Below are positions 17,621 through 26,109 of a stretch of DNA of 64,000 nt, piece by piece. Each line of letters opens with the position of its first letter. The first letter of the stretch is position 1. The stretch is from Macrococcus capreoli. GTDB taxonomy: Bacteria; Bacillota; Bacilli; Staphylococcales; Staphylococcaceae. A model generated the notes under the pieces. It was given only the letters and a program-made list of their open reading frames with translations, searched no databases and was not told the origin of the DNA. The stretch is from contig NZ_JAOTIS010000003.1 of NCBI RefSeq assembly GCF_025628935.1, forward strand, positions 117,880 through 181,879. Reading direction: 5' to 3'. The position numbers were made by a program, and so were the translations under genes.

Positions 17621-18956
17621 TGAACACACCTACTTTCGCTATAAATGTATCAATTTCCTCTTTCGTACGTAACTCAGTCACAGCAATTAACATATGATTT
17701 TCAAATTTGCTATCTACTTGACCTAAATCATATCCACCAATAAAGCCATCTTCTAATAATTTTTCATTGATTTCAGCGATAGGTGCGTTAAATTTAACGA
17801 CAAATTCATTGAAGGTTGTTCCTGCTAATACAGTGAAACCTTCAGCAATCATTTTCTCTTTCATATAGTTTGCTTTTTGCAAGTTTTGGTTTGCCATTTC
17901 ATAAGCACCGTTTTTACCTAAAGCGCTCATTGCTACAGATGCTGCTAATGCATTTAATGCTTGGTTAGAACAGATATTTGATGTCGCTTTATCACGACGA
18001 ATATGTTGTTCACGGGCTTGTAACGTTAATACGAATCCGCGATTTCCTTCACTGTCTTGTGTTTGACCGACTAAACGACCTGGCATTTTACGCATTAATT
18101 TACTTGTTGCTGCAAAATATCCACAGTGTGGTCCACCTAATTGTGCAGGGATACCGAATACTTGCGCGTCACCCACAACTAAGTCTGCACCAAATTCACC
18201 TGGAGGTGTAAGTAAAGCTAAGCTCATTGGGTTACTTGATACTACGAATAATGCTTTTGTACCTTCAGTGTATGATTTAATTGTTTCTAAATCTTCAATG
18301 CTTCCGAAGAAGTTAGGATATTGCACCATTACACATGCTGTATCTTCATCAATCGCCGCTTTTAAAGCATCTAAATCAGTCACAGTATCTTTCAAGTCAA
18401 TTTCAACAACTTCTAAATGTTGACCAGTCGCATATGTTTGTAACACTGCACGAGATTGATCGTTTACCGCTTTAGAAACGATAATTTTTTTCTTTTTCGT
18501 ATGTCCACAAGCCAACATAGCCGCTTCAGCAAATGAAGTACCACCATCATACATTGACGAGTTGGCACAATCCATACCAGTTAATTCAGCAATCATCGTC
18601 TGGAATTCAAAAATTGCTTGTAATTCACCTTGAGAAATTTCTGGTTGGTATGGTGTGTATGCCGTGTAAAATTCACTACGTGAAATAACGTGGTCTACAA
18701 CAGTTGGAATATAGTGATCATAAACACCAGCACCTAAAAATGATGCATGTGTATCACTTGTAATATTTTTGCTCGCTAAAGCAGATAATTCCTTTAATAA
18801 TGGCGTTTCAGCTTTACGTTGTTTAATGTTTAAATCACCTTTAAAACGCACACTTTCAGGAATGTCCTGGAATAATTCGTCGATTGACTGGATACCTATC
18901 GTATCCATCATTTCTTTCTTGTCAGTTTCAGTTAATGGAATATAACGATGACTCAT
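17613..18956 (-). CDS. gcvPA: Glycine dehydrogenase (decarboxylating) subunit 1
   Basis: 447 residues, the N-terminal half of the split P protein, of usual length. It shows RYIPLTETD near the start, the conserved [19 protein letters not shown] block and [23 protein letters not shown]. It forms the heterotetramer with GcvPB. It lies 12 bp after gcvT in the riboswitch-controlled operon. Confidence 0.95.
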   Translation of the reverse strand: MSHRYIPLTETDKKEMMDTIGIQSIDELFQDIPESVRFKGDLNIKQRKAETPLLKELSALASKNITSDTHASFLGAGVYDHYIPTVVDHVISRSEFYTAYTPYQPEISQGELQAIFEFQTMIAELTGMDCANSSMYDGGTSFAEAAMLACGHTKKKKIIVSKAVNDQSRAVLQTYATGQHLEVVEIDLKDTVTDLDALKAAIDEDTACVMVQYPNFFGSIEDLETIKSYTEGTKALFVVSSNPMSLALLTPPGEFGADLVVGDAQVFGIPAQLGGPHCGYFAATSKLMRKMPGRLVGQTQDSEGNRGFVLTLQAREQHIRRDKATSNICSNQALNALAASVAMSALGKNGAYEMANQNLQKANYMKEKMIAEGFTVLAGTTFNEFVVKFNAPIAEINEKLLEDGFIGGYDLGQVDSKFENHMLIAVTELRTKEEIDTFIAKVGVFNA

Positions 18957-18968
18957 GTTTACAACTCC

Positions 18969-20051
18969 TTAGTTTTTATGGAATGGTGTTTTTACTACTT
19001 TCGCAGGCACTAATTTTTTACGCACTTGTACAAACACTTCATTATCTAATTCTGTTTCTTTAATATCAATTAACGCTAATGCGATTGAACGACCAGTAGA
19101 TGGCGATTGTGTTCCACTTGTTACATAACCAATCTTGTTGCCATCTTTATCTTGTACTTCGTAATCTGTACGTGCAATACCACGCTCTAACATTTCTAAA
19201 CCAGTTGATTTACGTGTTAATCCTTCTTCTTTTTGTTTCGCTAACACAGAACGTCCGATAAATTCACCTTTATCTAATTTCACACTGAAGCCCATTTTCG
19301 CTTCGTAAGGCGTAATGTCAGTCGATAAGTCTTGCCCGTGTAATGGTAATGCCGCTTCTAAACGTAACGTATCACGTGCACCTAATCCACAAGGAACGAT
19401 ACCTAAAGATAATAAACCTTCCCAAATCGCAACAGTATCTTCTGCTGCACAATAAATTTCAAAACCATGCTCACCTGTATAACCAGATTGACTAAAGATA
19501 ACGTTTTTACCGAAGATTTCAACGTTTTGAATGAATTCAAACATTTTTAATGATGCAATATCTTCTTTCACTTGATCTTTTAATATTTCTAATGCTTTTG
19601 GACCTTGCACAGCAATTTGTCCGTATGAGCTAGATACATTAGTAACTGTTACGCCTTCAGTAACATGTTGTTGTAACCATTCGAAATCAATGTCAGTGTT
19701 TCCAGCATTGACTACTAATAAATATTTGTTTTCATCAAGTTTGTATGCAACTAAATCATCTATGACGCCACCATTTTCGTTACAAATCATTGTATATTGA
19801 GCTTTTCTATCTGTCGTTTTCGTAATATCATTTGTTAATACATTTTGAAGATATGCAACTGCATTCTCACCTTCAACAATGATTTCACCCATGTGACTTA
19901 CGTCGAACATCCCAACGTTCTCACGCACCGCAATATGTTCTTCTTTAATGCTTGAAAATTGAACAGGTAATGCCCAACCAGAAAAGTCAATTACTTTTGC
20001 ACCATCTTCAATATATTTGTCATACAATGGTGTTTTCTTTAATTCAGTCAT
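18969..20051 (-). CDS. gcvT: Aminomethyltransferase (glycine cleavage T protein)
   Basis: A 360-residue tetrahydrofolate-dependent enzyme that releases ammonia and forms 5,10-methylene-THF from the aminomethyl-lipoyl GcvH. Motifs: [34 protein letters not shown] and [21 protein letters not shown]. The ATG at 20051 sits 7 bp after AGGAGG; the longer frame would run into the riboswitch terminator. It is the first gene of the operon. Confidence 0.95.
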   Translation of the reverse strand: MTELKKTPLYDKYIEDGAKVIDFSGWALPVQFSSIKEEHIAVRENVGMFDVSHMGEIIVEGENAVAYLQNVLTNDITKTTDRKAQYTMICNENGGVIDDLVAYKLDENKYLLVVNAGNTDIDFEWLQQHVTEGVTVTNVSSSYGQIAVQGPKALEILKDQVKEDIASLKMFEFIQNVEIFGKNVIFSQSGYTGEHGFEIYCAAEDTVAIWEGLLSLGIVPCGLGARDTLRLEAALPLHGQDLSTDITPYEAKMGFSVKLDKGEFIGRSVLAKQKEEGLTRKSTGLEMLERGIARTDYEVQDKDGNKIGYVTSGTQSPSTGRSIALALIDIKETELDNEVFVQVRKKLVPAKVVKTPFHKN

Positions 20052-20079
20052 GATTATCCTCCTAGTAATAAATTTAAAA

Positions 20080-20105
20080 AACAGCATAGCTTATGCTATC
20101 CTGTT
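20080..20105 (-). terminator. Riboswitch-controlled terminator before gcvT
   Basis: An 11-bp stem with one C-C mismatch (AACAG-CATAGC with its partner) is followed on the minus strand by a T run. It sits between the glycine aptamer and the gcvT ribosome binding site, the usual place for the expression platform of a glycine-ON switch. Confidence 0.75.
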
Positions 20106-20198
20106 GATTTCTTCAGGGTTACGTCCGAAAATTATCCTTTTGCCTGAGAGTTTATATAGCTTGCCCCTTCGGCGATGATTGTTCATTCTCTCTAATTT
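20106..20198 (-). promoter_or_regulatory. Glycine riboswitch, single visible aptamer
   Basis: Read on the minus strand, the leader contains AGAGAG, then the conserved core CGCCGAAGGGGCAAGC, CTCTCAGGCAAAAGGA and a following stem, which is the glycine aptamer consensus. Only one core is present; a second tandem core would not fit in the 140 bp between aroK and gcvT. The aptamer begins at the aroK stop codon. It senses glycine and should turn on gcvT-PA-PB by disrupting the downstream terminator. Confidence 0.88.
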
Positions 20199-20698
20199 TC
20201 ATCATCCGCAATTATTTGATTGTGAATTTTTTGCACACAAGAATCCACGTCAGAATCATTACCGACCTTGATGTATGCGATTTCATTATAACGTGAAATT
20301 CTGTTGTTGTACAATTTTTTTATTTCATCTAAAGATTTTTGATTTGCATTCGGTCGATTGGAATCACCAACAATTCTATTATACACTGTGTTAATGTTCG
20401 TATCTACCCATATATTCAATTTATTTTTTTTTATTATTCCTAAATTGTTCGGGTTTTCAACAATTCCTCCACCTGTTGCCAGCACGATATCCTGATCAAT
20501 AAATTTCACAAGCAATTCGCTCTCTATCGCCCTAAAATATGATTCTCCTTTTTGCTTAAAAATATCTGGAATCGCTAGTCCTACATGTTTCACAATTGCA
20601 CTATCCAAATCTACAAAAGGCTTATTGTAAACCTTCGCAAGTTGTTGGCCGATCGTCGACTTGCCTACACCCATAAAACCAATTAATACGACTGCCAT
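20192..20698 (-). CDS. aroK: Shikimate kinase
   Basis: A 168-residue P-loop kinase of the shikimate (aromatic amino acid) pathway. Walker A GFMGVGKST is at residues 7-15. The shikimate-binding DLDS and the EGESYFR-like block (KGESYFRAIE) are present, as are GGG (LATGGGIVE) and the lid segment DSNRPN. The second ATG (20698) is 6 bp from AGGGGG, better than the ATG two codons upstream. The 3' end abuts the glycine riboswitch. It follows the comG operon. Confidence 0.92.
   Translation of the reverse strand: MAVVLIGFMGVGKSTIGQQLAKVYNKPFVDLDSAIVKHVGLAIPDIFKQKGESYFRAIESELLVKFIDQDIVLATGGGIVENPNNLGIIKKNKLNIWVDTNINTVYNRIVGDSNRPNANQKSLDEIKKLYNNRISRYNEIAYIKVGNDSDVDSCVQKIHNQIIADDEN
20211..20240 (-). promoter_or_regulatory. 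Possible gcv promoter inside aroK
   Basis: Within the last codons of aroK, the minus strand shows TTGTGT (20240-20235) and AATAAT (20216-20211) 18 bp apart. It would start the riboswitch RNA at about the aroK stop codon. The match is weak; the alternative is read-through from aroK. Confidence 0.3.
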
Positions 20699-20721
20699 AT
20701 GCATCCCCCTAACAGAAGAAG

Positions 20722-20964
20722 CTATTTCTTATTAGAAATAGCTTCTTTCATCTCTTTAACATAATAGTTTTCAAGATTTTCTAATGTATTTAATTTTAAC
20801 ATGAATCGCGTACTGTAGTAACTTAAAAACATTGCTGTAATAAGGAGTAGCAAAAGCATGGTTGGAAATACAAAACCATCAGATAATTTTGAACGTGACA
20901 AGTCTTTTCCTGTATCGTTCAATGGAGAGGTAGACACTGCTCTTTTCTTCTCTAAATGTTGCAT
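20722..20964 (-). CDS. comGG: Competence pseudopilus protein ComGG-like
   Basis: 80 residues with one hydrophobic segment (about 35-54, FVFPTMLLLLLITAMFLSYY) preceded by a polar stretch with SDGF, as in ComGG. Identified mainly from position as the seventh comG gene. The ATG at 20964 is 8 bp after GGAGGG; a start further upstream is unlikely because it lacks a binding site. It overlaps comGF by about 85 bp. Confidence 0.65.
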   Translation of the reverse strand: MQHLEKKRAVSTSPLNDTGKDLSRSKLSDGFVFPTMLLLLLITAMFLSYYSTRFMLKLNTLENLENYYVKEMKEAISNKK

Positions 20965-21331
20965 AATTGACTCCCTCCAGCATAATAACATATCCTGTTC
21001 CATTTAATTTACGGACAATTCTATTGTTATGATATAAATATTGAATAACATCTTTTCCTTTGTAAATCCATAACTGTTGTTGTTTTATTTCAATATAATC
21101 CGCATGTTCCAGTTCCTCATATATGTCTCTTAAAAACATCGCATGATTAACATCGAAATGGTCAACGCTTTTCCCACTTAATTGAAAAAGGTGGATATAA
21201 ATCAGAGGTAATAATGATAAAATCATCACTAATATGGATAAATTGATCATCATTTCGATTAAAGTAAACCCATTACTTTGCTGAAATACAGTAGATTTGA
21301 TCTTTTTTGTAACAGATCTTATCCCCTTCAA
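20879..21331 (-). CDS. comGF: Competence pseudopilin ComGF
   Basis: About 150 residues with a prepilin-type cleavage site GFTLIEMM followed by a hydrophobic helix, and the ComGF C-terminal region with YLYHNNRIVRKLNGTGY. The preferred start is a TTG at 21331 preceded by AGAGGGGG at 5 bp; an ATG at 21367 has no binding site. It is a minor pseudopilin of the DNA-uptake machinery, overlapping both comGE and comGG. Confidence 0.75.
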   Translation of the reverse strand: MKGIRSVTKKIKSTVFQQSNGFTLIEMMINLSILVMILSLLPLIYIHLFQLSGKSVDHFDVNHAMFLRDIYEELEHADYIEIKQQQLWIYKGKDVIQYLYHNNRIVRKLNGTGYVIMLEGVNYATFREEKSSVYLSIERYRKRLVTFKII

Positions 21332-21518
21332 TATAACCCCCTCTTTCGTTGATGACGATTTCAACATAAGCGAGCCGATATGCTTCTAAAGACTGTTTTT
21401 TCTTTTCATATGTGTCGTTCATTTTATAATATATCGGTAATAACATTAATGTGATAATCATAACAACTGAAAATGATAATAAACTATCAATTAACACAAA
21501 GCCTTTATACTTTCTCAA
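21273..21518 (-). CDS. comGE: Competence pseudopilin ComGE-like
   Basis: About 81 residues. It has KGFVLIDSLLSF with Gly-Phe at the expected prepilin cleavage site, then a hydrophobic helix. The TTG at 21518 lies 10 bp from GAGGAAGA, which favours it over the TTG at 21548, which would give 91 residues. Identified from order within the operon and the prepilin-like N-terminus; the conserved Glu at +5 of mature pilins is an Asp here. Confidence 0.65.
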   Translation of the reverse strand: MRKYKGFVLIDSLLSFSVVMIITLMLLPIYYKMNDTYEKKKQSLEAYRLAYVEIVINERGGYIEGDKICYKKDQIYCISAK

Positions 21519-21975
21519 TACGCATTCTTCCTCTATGAATTTGTACAATAATTTGATACATCGTTTTATTCAATTGATATTTTATCGTACCACCTGATTT
21601 TACACCGTTACTTTTAAAGATAATATCCGTATTGGACATTCCATTGCCTTCATAGATTTTGCCGTTCTTCATAATATATTGTGCTTTAATCCCAAGTGGT
21701 TCTGATCGAATATACACTGTATCTTTCCCTGGCGGAAACGTAACAACGATGACTTCACCTGTTTCATAAGATTTTGTTTGATAGTAATTCAATAATGACA
21801 TGAGTTCATCATTGATTTCTTCATCTGTTAGTTTCGCGTTATCCATCTGTGTTACCAGAACAATCATCATAATAATTGTGACAATAAATAGAACGAGCAA
21901 GGATTCTAAATAACTAAATCCGTTAAGCCTTTTGTGCCACTGCTTCACCATTTTGAATTTGAATTGGGTCTCCAT
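21505..21975 (-). CDS. comGD: Competence pseudopilin ComGD
   Basis: 156 residues. The leader ends in RLNGFSYLESLLVL, a type IV prepilin site with Glu at +5 of the mature protein, then a hydrophobic helix and a soluble domain. The ATG at 21975 follows AGGTGA at 9 bp and overlaps the comGC end by about 50 bp. It is expected to be processed by the prepilin peptidase ComC, not in this window. Confidence 0.8.
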   Translation of the reverse strand: METQFKFKMVKQWHKRLNGFSYLESLLVLFIVTIIMMIVLVTQMDNAKLTDEEINDELMSLLNYYQTKSYETGEVIVVTFPPGKDTVYIRSEPLGIKAQYIMKNGKIYEGNGMSNTDIIFKSNGVKSGGTIKYQLNKTMYQIIVQIHRGRMRIEKV

Positions 21976-22282
21976 TTTTACATTTCACCTGATTTTCTTT
22001 TAAAAATTCAGGAACTAATGCCTCAATATTTGATGGTGTGTTACCATGCTGTAATTTATAAGCTTCTATTTGTCCTTGAACCATCTTTACTTGTGCTGTA
22101 CAGCCCGTATTTTGAACATTATCTGATTGTTTAGCGATGTTCGGGATAATGACAATAATTAATACTGAAATCACTAAAAGTACGAGTAACATTTCTATTA
22201 AAGTAAATCCGTCCTTTTTCTTAAATTGTTCAACAAATACATTTTTACAGCTACTCAACTTGCCTTTAATTGTTTGTAACAT
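21923..22282 (-). CDS. comGC: Major competence pseudopilin ComGC
   Basis: 119 residues. The leader ends KKKDG, followed by FTLIEMLLVLLVISVLIIVIIPNI, the classical class-3 signal and N-terminal helix. Two cysteines (GCTAQVK, QVKCKNG) could form the stabilising disulfide. The leader is longer than in most homologues. The ATG at 22282 is 8 bp from GGAGG. It is the major subunit of the transformation pseudopilus. Confidence 0.9.
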   Translation of the reverse strand: MLQTIKGKLSSCKNVFVEQFKKKDGFTLIEMLLVLLVISVLIIVIIPNIAKQSDNVQNTGCTAQVKMVQGQIEAYKLQHGNTPSNIEALVPEFLKENQVKCKNGDPIQIQNGEAVAQKA

Positions 22283-22296
22283 TTCCAAGTCCTCCT

Positions 22297-23334
22297 TTAT
22301 TTTATGCCTTCCATCATTTGAAGCATGGGTAATATGATGACTAAATACATTGCGACAATAAGCAAACCTAAAATGACAAAAATTACGGGTTGTATACTTT
22401 TAATGAGTTTAAATATTTTCATTTCAAACTTTTTGAATATATATTGACTATAATAATCAAGTTCACGATCAAGCTTTGAATTCTTTTCTCCATGCTGCAT
22501 GAAATGTATCATAGACTTCTCAAATAGATTCATTTTTGCAACCGCATCCGGCAGAGCTTCACCTTGCATTAAACTTTTATTGATTGACTTAGCAATATAG
22601 TTTAACGTCAAATCATCATTTTGCTCCTCTAATATCAATATGACATTTTTCATCATGACACCGTTACTTAAGAAAAATGACAAATCCGAACTCAATCTAT
22701 AAGTAATATAGAGACGATGTAGCTGGTTTAAAATTGGGATTTTCTTTATTACTGATAGTTGCGTTTTTATGTTTGTACGTTTAAATACAAAGAGATAATA
22801 TAAAATAATACAGACGGTGATTACTATTAAATACATAATCAGTTGGGGAAGAGCGTATAATATCGATGTAAGTATGACAATTTCCCTACTTAATTCAACC
22901 CCCATCGTGCTATACATCGTTTTAAACTGAGGCAATACAGTGTGATTTACCGTTATGATTAATGCGATGAATATTATAATAAGTACACATGGATATTGAA
23001 TCGTTTTAATAAATTGTTGTCTCAATTTTTTTTGAGAAATATTGTAATCATAACAATGCCTTAACGTTTCGTTTATATTACCGAAAGATTCACTAAAATG
23101 AATCTGCATGACAATATGATTACTGTATTGCAATTGCTTTAAGCAAGATGATAATGATGCCCCATTTTGTAACATGTGTAGTATTTGAGTCTTAACTTTA
23201 TCCTTCACTTCATCATATTGAGAAAATAAAAACTTTATGGCTTCATACTGCGTAAATCCATTGTCAGTCATTTCACTTAATCTAAGTAAAAAATCGTCTG
23301 CATAGCCTTTTAATAAATTTCTATTCCAAAGCAT
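22297..23334 (-). CDS. comGB: Competence type II/IV secretion membrane protein ComGB
   Basis: 345 residues with two GspF-type domains and three hydrophobic segments (about 120-142, 163-190, 315-340), the standard inner-membrane platform of type IV pilus systems. It overlaps comGA by 14 bp; ATG at 23334 after GGAG. Somewhat divergent in sequence but normal in length. Confidence 0.9.
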   Translation of the reverse strand: MLWNRNLLKGYADDFLLRLSEMTDNGFTQYEAIKFLFSQYDEVKDKVKTQILHMLQNGASLSSCLKQLQYSNHIVMQIHFSESFGNINETLRHCYDYNISQKKLRQQFIKTIQYPCVLIIIFIALIITVNHTVLPQFKTMYSTMGVELSREIVILTSILYALPQLIMYLIVITVCIILYYLFVFKRTNIKTQLSVIKKIPILNQLHRLYITYRLSSDLSFFLSNGVMMKNVILILEEQNDDLTLNYIAKSINKSLMQGEALPDAVAKMNLFEKSMIHFMQHGEKNSKLDRELDYYSQYIFKKFEMKIFKLIKSIQPVIFVILGLLIVAMYLVIILPMLQMMEGIK

Positions 23335-24289
23335 AGCGTTCAAACTCCATTTGTGTAATTAGCCCTTCTGCTTTCAATGTACTAAGTTGTGAAGTTATCG
23401 GTTCATATAATTGTAATGACTGCTGATTTAAATAATGGCTGACATCTTTTCTGGTCAATGTTTCAAATACGCGCTTACGTTCAAGTTTCGTATTCACTAA
23501 TCTTTGATTTATTATGATTTCCGCACATTGTTCTAATTCAACTTGTGTAACACCCATCTCTAATAATCTGTGCAATGCACCAAGACATGTATTGGCATGT
23601 ATCGTAGATAACACTAAATGTCCGCTTAAACTTGCGTTTACTACATTTTTTGCAGTTTCCGCATCGCGTATTTCACCTATCATAATGATATCTGGATCAC
23701 ATCTTAATATCGCTTTTAATGAATTTTGATATGTTATATTCGCTTTCTCATTTACATTGATTTGTACGATCCCCTCAATTTGTTGTTCTACCGGATCTTC
23801 AATTGCAATGATTTGTTTATTAAGTTTTGACACAGCATATTGCAGCAATTGATACAATAAAGTACTTTTCCCACTGCCAGTTGGTCCACTGATTAATATC
23901 AATCCACTCCCTTTATGCATTAATTGCAATAAACTTTGTTCGACTGTCGCTGTCTGATTGAACATAGCAGGAATAATTCTCAGTACACAGGCTTCATTAC
24001 CTACAGATTGTGGTAAAGTTGAGGCTCTCACGTTGTATATTTCTGAATTTTTTTTATAACTGAGCATGCCACTTTGTGCTTTGTTTTTTTCTGATACATC
24101 TAAGTGCGTTTCAAACTTTAAATAAGAGAGTAATTTTTCAAATTGTGATACGGCAATGGTATCGTATGGGTGCATCTCCCCATAAATACGCATTTTAATT
24201 ATCACAAGATCTGATCCTGGCATGAAGTGAATATCTGAAGCGCTACGTTCAATTGCATCATCTAATATTGTGTATAATATTTTCTCCAT
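23321..24289 (-). CDS. comGA: Competence traffic ATPase ComGA
   Basis: A 322-residue PilB/GspE-type ATPase that powers pseudopilus assembly. Walker A is GPTGSGKST, the Asp box is AIEDPVEQ, Walker B is IMIGEIRDAETA, and the His box is TIHANT. The C-terminal region is short and lacks the tetracysteine zinc motif of larger GspE proteins. The ATG at 24289 sits after GAGGAGGG. First gene of comGA-GG. The 210-bp upstream region is extremely AT-rich; I could not assign a ComK or SigH site with confidence. Confidence 0.93.
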   Translation of the reverse strand: MEKILYTILDDAIERSASDIHFMPGSDLVIIKMRIYGEMHPYDTIAVSQFEKLLSYLKFETHLDVSEKNKAQSGMLSYKKNSEIYNVRASTLPQSVGNEACVLRIIPAMFNQTATVEQSLLQLMHKGSGLILISGPTGSGKSTLLYQLLQYAVSKLNKQIIAIEDPVEQQIEGIVQINVNEKANITYQNSLKAILRCDPDIIMIGEIRDAETAKNVVNASLSGHLVLSTIHANTCLGALHRLLEMGVTQVELEQCAEIIINQRLVNTKLERKRVFETLTRKDVSHYLNQQSLQLYEPITSQLSTLKAEGLITQMEFERYALE

Positions 24290-24429
24290 AAATCCCTCCT
24301 CAATATCTATATCGGAAAAATTAATCAATCTATTTTATTTTTTATTTTTTTGTAACAATTAATTTTTTTACTTAAAAATCATCCGAAACTATCCAATCAT
24401 TTACAAAATAATTTTTACGAAATTAGAGG

Positions 24430-24458
24430 TTTACTTATGAATTGCTTATCTTTATAAT
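24430..24458 (+). promoter_or_regulatory. yqgY promoter
   Basis: TTTACT (24430-24435), a 17-bp spacer and a perfect TATAAT (24453-24458) precede the small membrane gene, which has a GGGGG-type binding site before its ATG. Confidence 0.6.
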
Positions 24459-24500
24459 AATAAGTGATATGAAGAGTTTGAATATAGGGGGAATAACCAT

Positions 24501-24749
24501 ATGGATAAAGTTTTTAAAACTTTAGGATTCTGGACAGCGATTTTCGCAGTGATGTTCTATGTTGGCGGTATGTCAATGATGTCATTCATTTTCGTTGCTC
24601 AAACTGGATTTTTTGTATTATTAGGTTACTTAAAATTATCTGAAAGAATGTATATGTATATTTTTGCTGCGTACTTAGTTGTATGTTTCGTTGGATTTAC
24701 ATACTATTCAACTTTCTTATTAGAACCAAGTTTTGGTGGACACGAATAA
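24501..24749 (+). CDS. yqgY: DUF2626 membrane protein YqgY
   Basis: 82 residues with three predicted membrane helices (about 8-25, 29-46, 52-72) and a short C-terminal tail. The sequence and its place next to the comG operon match B. subtilis YqgY (DUF2626). Function unknown. Monocistronic, with its own promoter and terminator, divergent from comGA. Confidence 0.8.
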   Translation: MDKVFKTLGFWTAIFAVMFYVGGMSMMSFIFVAQTGFFVLLGYLKLSERMYMYIFAAYLVVCFVGFTYYSTFLLEPSFGGHE

Positions 24750-24774
24750 AACCTTCCGTTATGGAAGGTTTTTT
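24748..24774 (+). terminator. Terminator of yqgY
   Basis: A perfect 10-bp stem (AAAACCTTCC with GGAAGGTTTT, 5-nt loop) is followed by more T residues. It overlaps the stop codon. Confidence 0.85.
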
Positions 24775-24810
24775 ATTATATATATGAATCGTATATCGTA
24801 TTGATACATA

Positions 24811-25440
24811 TTAATAACCATTTAAAAATGGATTATGATCGCTTTCAAATTGAATTGTAGTATTCGGACCGTGCCCTGGACAGATGACAAACTGTGCATC
24901 AAGTACCATGAGTTGCTGATCGATACTATTTAACAGTTGCTGTGTATTCCCCTCATACAAATCTGTTCGCCCAATACTTTCTTTGAAGAGTGTATCACCT
25001 ACAATTGCAAAATCATCAAATATAAATGATAAACTACCCGGTGAATGTCCAGGCGTATGTCGTACATCAAATGTAAATGAGCTGATTGTTTGTATTCCTT
25101 TATTAATTACTTTTGGTGAAGTTTTGGCGATTACCGGCTCCAATCCGTATTGCTTAAATTTTTCAGAACCATTTTTAATTGTATCCGTCAGCCAGTATCT
25201 TTCTTCTTGAGATACAAAAACCGGCACGTTATAATGCGCACATATTGTATCAACAGCTCCAATATGATCAAAATGGGTATGTGTTAATACAACCGCAACA
25301 ACTTTTTTATTTAATGGTAAGATGGCATTGATAATCTTTTCGGGTTCATCTCCGGGATCAAAGATTAATATTTCTTCAGCGTTATGGACAATATAACAGT
25401 TCGTTTGAATTTGTCCTAATGGTAATTTAATTTTCTCCAC
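24811..25440 (-). CDS. Metallo-beta-lactamase-fold hydrolase (YqgX)
   Basis: 209 residues of the glyoxalase II-like group. The metal motif HTHFDHIG (residues 52-59), a later HTPGHSPGSL and the metal-bridging Asp in IVGDTLF are present, with a final CPGHGP histidine. Substrate not determinable; B. subtilis YqgX is the positional counterpart. A TATAAT with extended TG lies at 25483-25488 on the minus strand. Confidence 0.85.
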   Translation of the reverse strand: MEKIKLPLGQIQTNCYIVHNAEEILIFDPGDEPEKIINAILPLNKKVVAVVLTHTHFDHIGAVDTICAHYNVPVFVSQEERYWLTDTIKNGSEKFKQYGLEPVIAKTSPKVINKGIQTISSFTFDVRHTPGHSPGSLSFIFDDFAIVGDTLFKESIGRTDLYEGNTQQLLNSIDQQLMVLDAQFVICPGHGPNTTIQFESDHNPFLNGY

Positions 25441-25463
25441 ATTAATTTCCTCCTAAAATATAC

Positions 25464-25492
25464 TCGACAAAGTTATTTATTAATTATACAAT
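25464..25492 (+). promoter_or_regulatory. yqgW promoter
   Basis: TCGACA (25464-25469), a 17-bp spacer and TACAAT (25487-25492), each 5 of 6 to consensus, lie about 40 bp before the DUF2759 gene. Confidence 0.6.
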
Positions 25493-25530
25493 ATTAATGA
25501 TAATAAAAGTAATTTCATGGGGGTTATGTT

Positions 25531-25770
25531 ATGCCGTTTATAAACACAGGCGAATTATTTGAAATTTTTGGTATAAAAATTCATATTGGTGTCAATATCT
25601 TTGCACTATTAATGTTAGCAGTATTTTTCCTTTCTATCAAAGCATTACTGAATGCATTCAAAACTAAAAATGTATTAGGAATTATCTTCGGATTATTAGC
25701 AACGTTATCATTTGGTTTCTTTTCACTTGCTACTATCTTTACTTACGGATATCCGATATTACACCACTAA
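25531..25770 (+). CDS. DUF2759 membrane protein YqgW
   Basis: 79 residues with two long hydrophobic segments (about 20-40 and 46-72). It resembles the DUF2759 family and sits where B. subtilis has yqgW, between yqgX and yqgV. Function unknown. It converges on yqgV and shares a terminator. Confidence 0.75.
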   Translation: MPFINTGELFEIFGIKIHIGVNIFALLMLAVFFLSIKALLNAFKTKNVLGIIFGLLATLSFGFFSLATIFTYGYPILHH

Positions 25771-25799
25771 AAAACCAGGACTTCAAGTCCTGGTTTTTT
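25769..25799. terminator. Bidirectional terminator
   Basis: A near-perfect inverted repeat (A-tract, ACCAGGACTT and its complement, T-tract) lies between convergent yqgW and yqgV and overlaps the yqgW stop. It can act on either strand. Confidence 0.85.
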
Positions 25800-26109
25800 A
25801 TTTTAAATGTTTGTTAACCGCATCAATTTTGTCTTTCATTTTACGCTGTTTATCGCGTCGATCATCAATTCTAATATTCGTACATACTCGCTCAACACCT
25901 TGATTAAATGGCGATTCATGAATTGCTTCTAAAGCCATTAAACATTCATGCAGATCACCTTCTATTAAAGTACTCATAGGCGTTAATTGATAATCAATTT
26001 TTCCTTCTTGTTTCAACGCTTCTAATATGATTTGTATCTCTGCTATATATTTACTCACACTAATAGATTGCCCATCTAAAGGGATGACGACGACATCGAT
26101 TATTGCCAT
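25798..26109 (-). CDS. MTH1187-family thiamine-binding-like protein YqgV
   Basis: A 103-residue cytosolic protein of the MTH1187/YkoF-like (DUF77) family, with VIPLDG, SVSKYIAEI, QLTPMSTLIEGDL and ERVCTNIRIDDRRD. Related proteins bind thiamine or similar ligands; the ligand here is not known. It overlaps the end of glcK, so it is the last gene of the yqgN-gluP-yqgQ-glcK-yqgV run. Confidence 0.8.
   Translation of the reverse strand: MAIIDVVVIPLDGQSISVSKYIAEIQIILEALKQEGKIDYQLTPMSTLIEGDLHECLMALEAIHESPFNQGVERVCTNIRIDDRRDKQRKMKDKIDAVNKHLK

Noticed and set aside
24290..24430. Possible ComK K-boxes or SigH promoter upstream of comGA
   Set aside because: The region is so rich in A and T runs that AAAA/TTTT patterns occur by chance; no spacing matched a full K-box pair.
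25461..25475. 0A-box-like CTCGACAAAG between yqgX and yqgW
   Set aside because: One mismatch to the 0A box, but it coincides with the -35 of the yqgW promoter; a chance match is the simpler reading.
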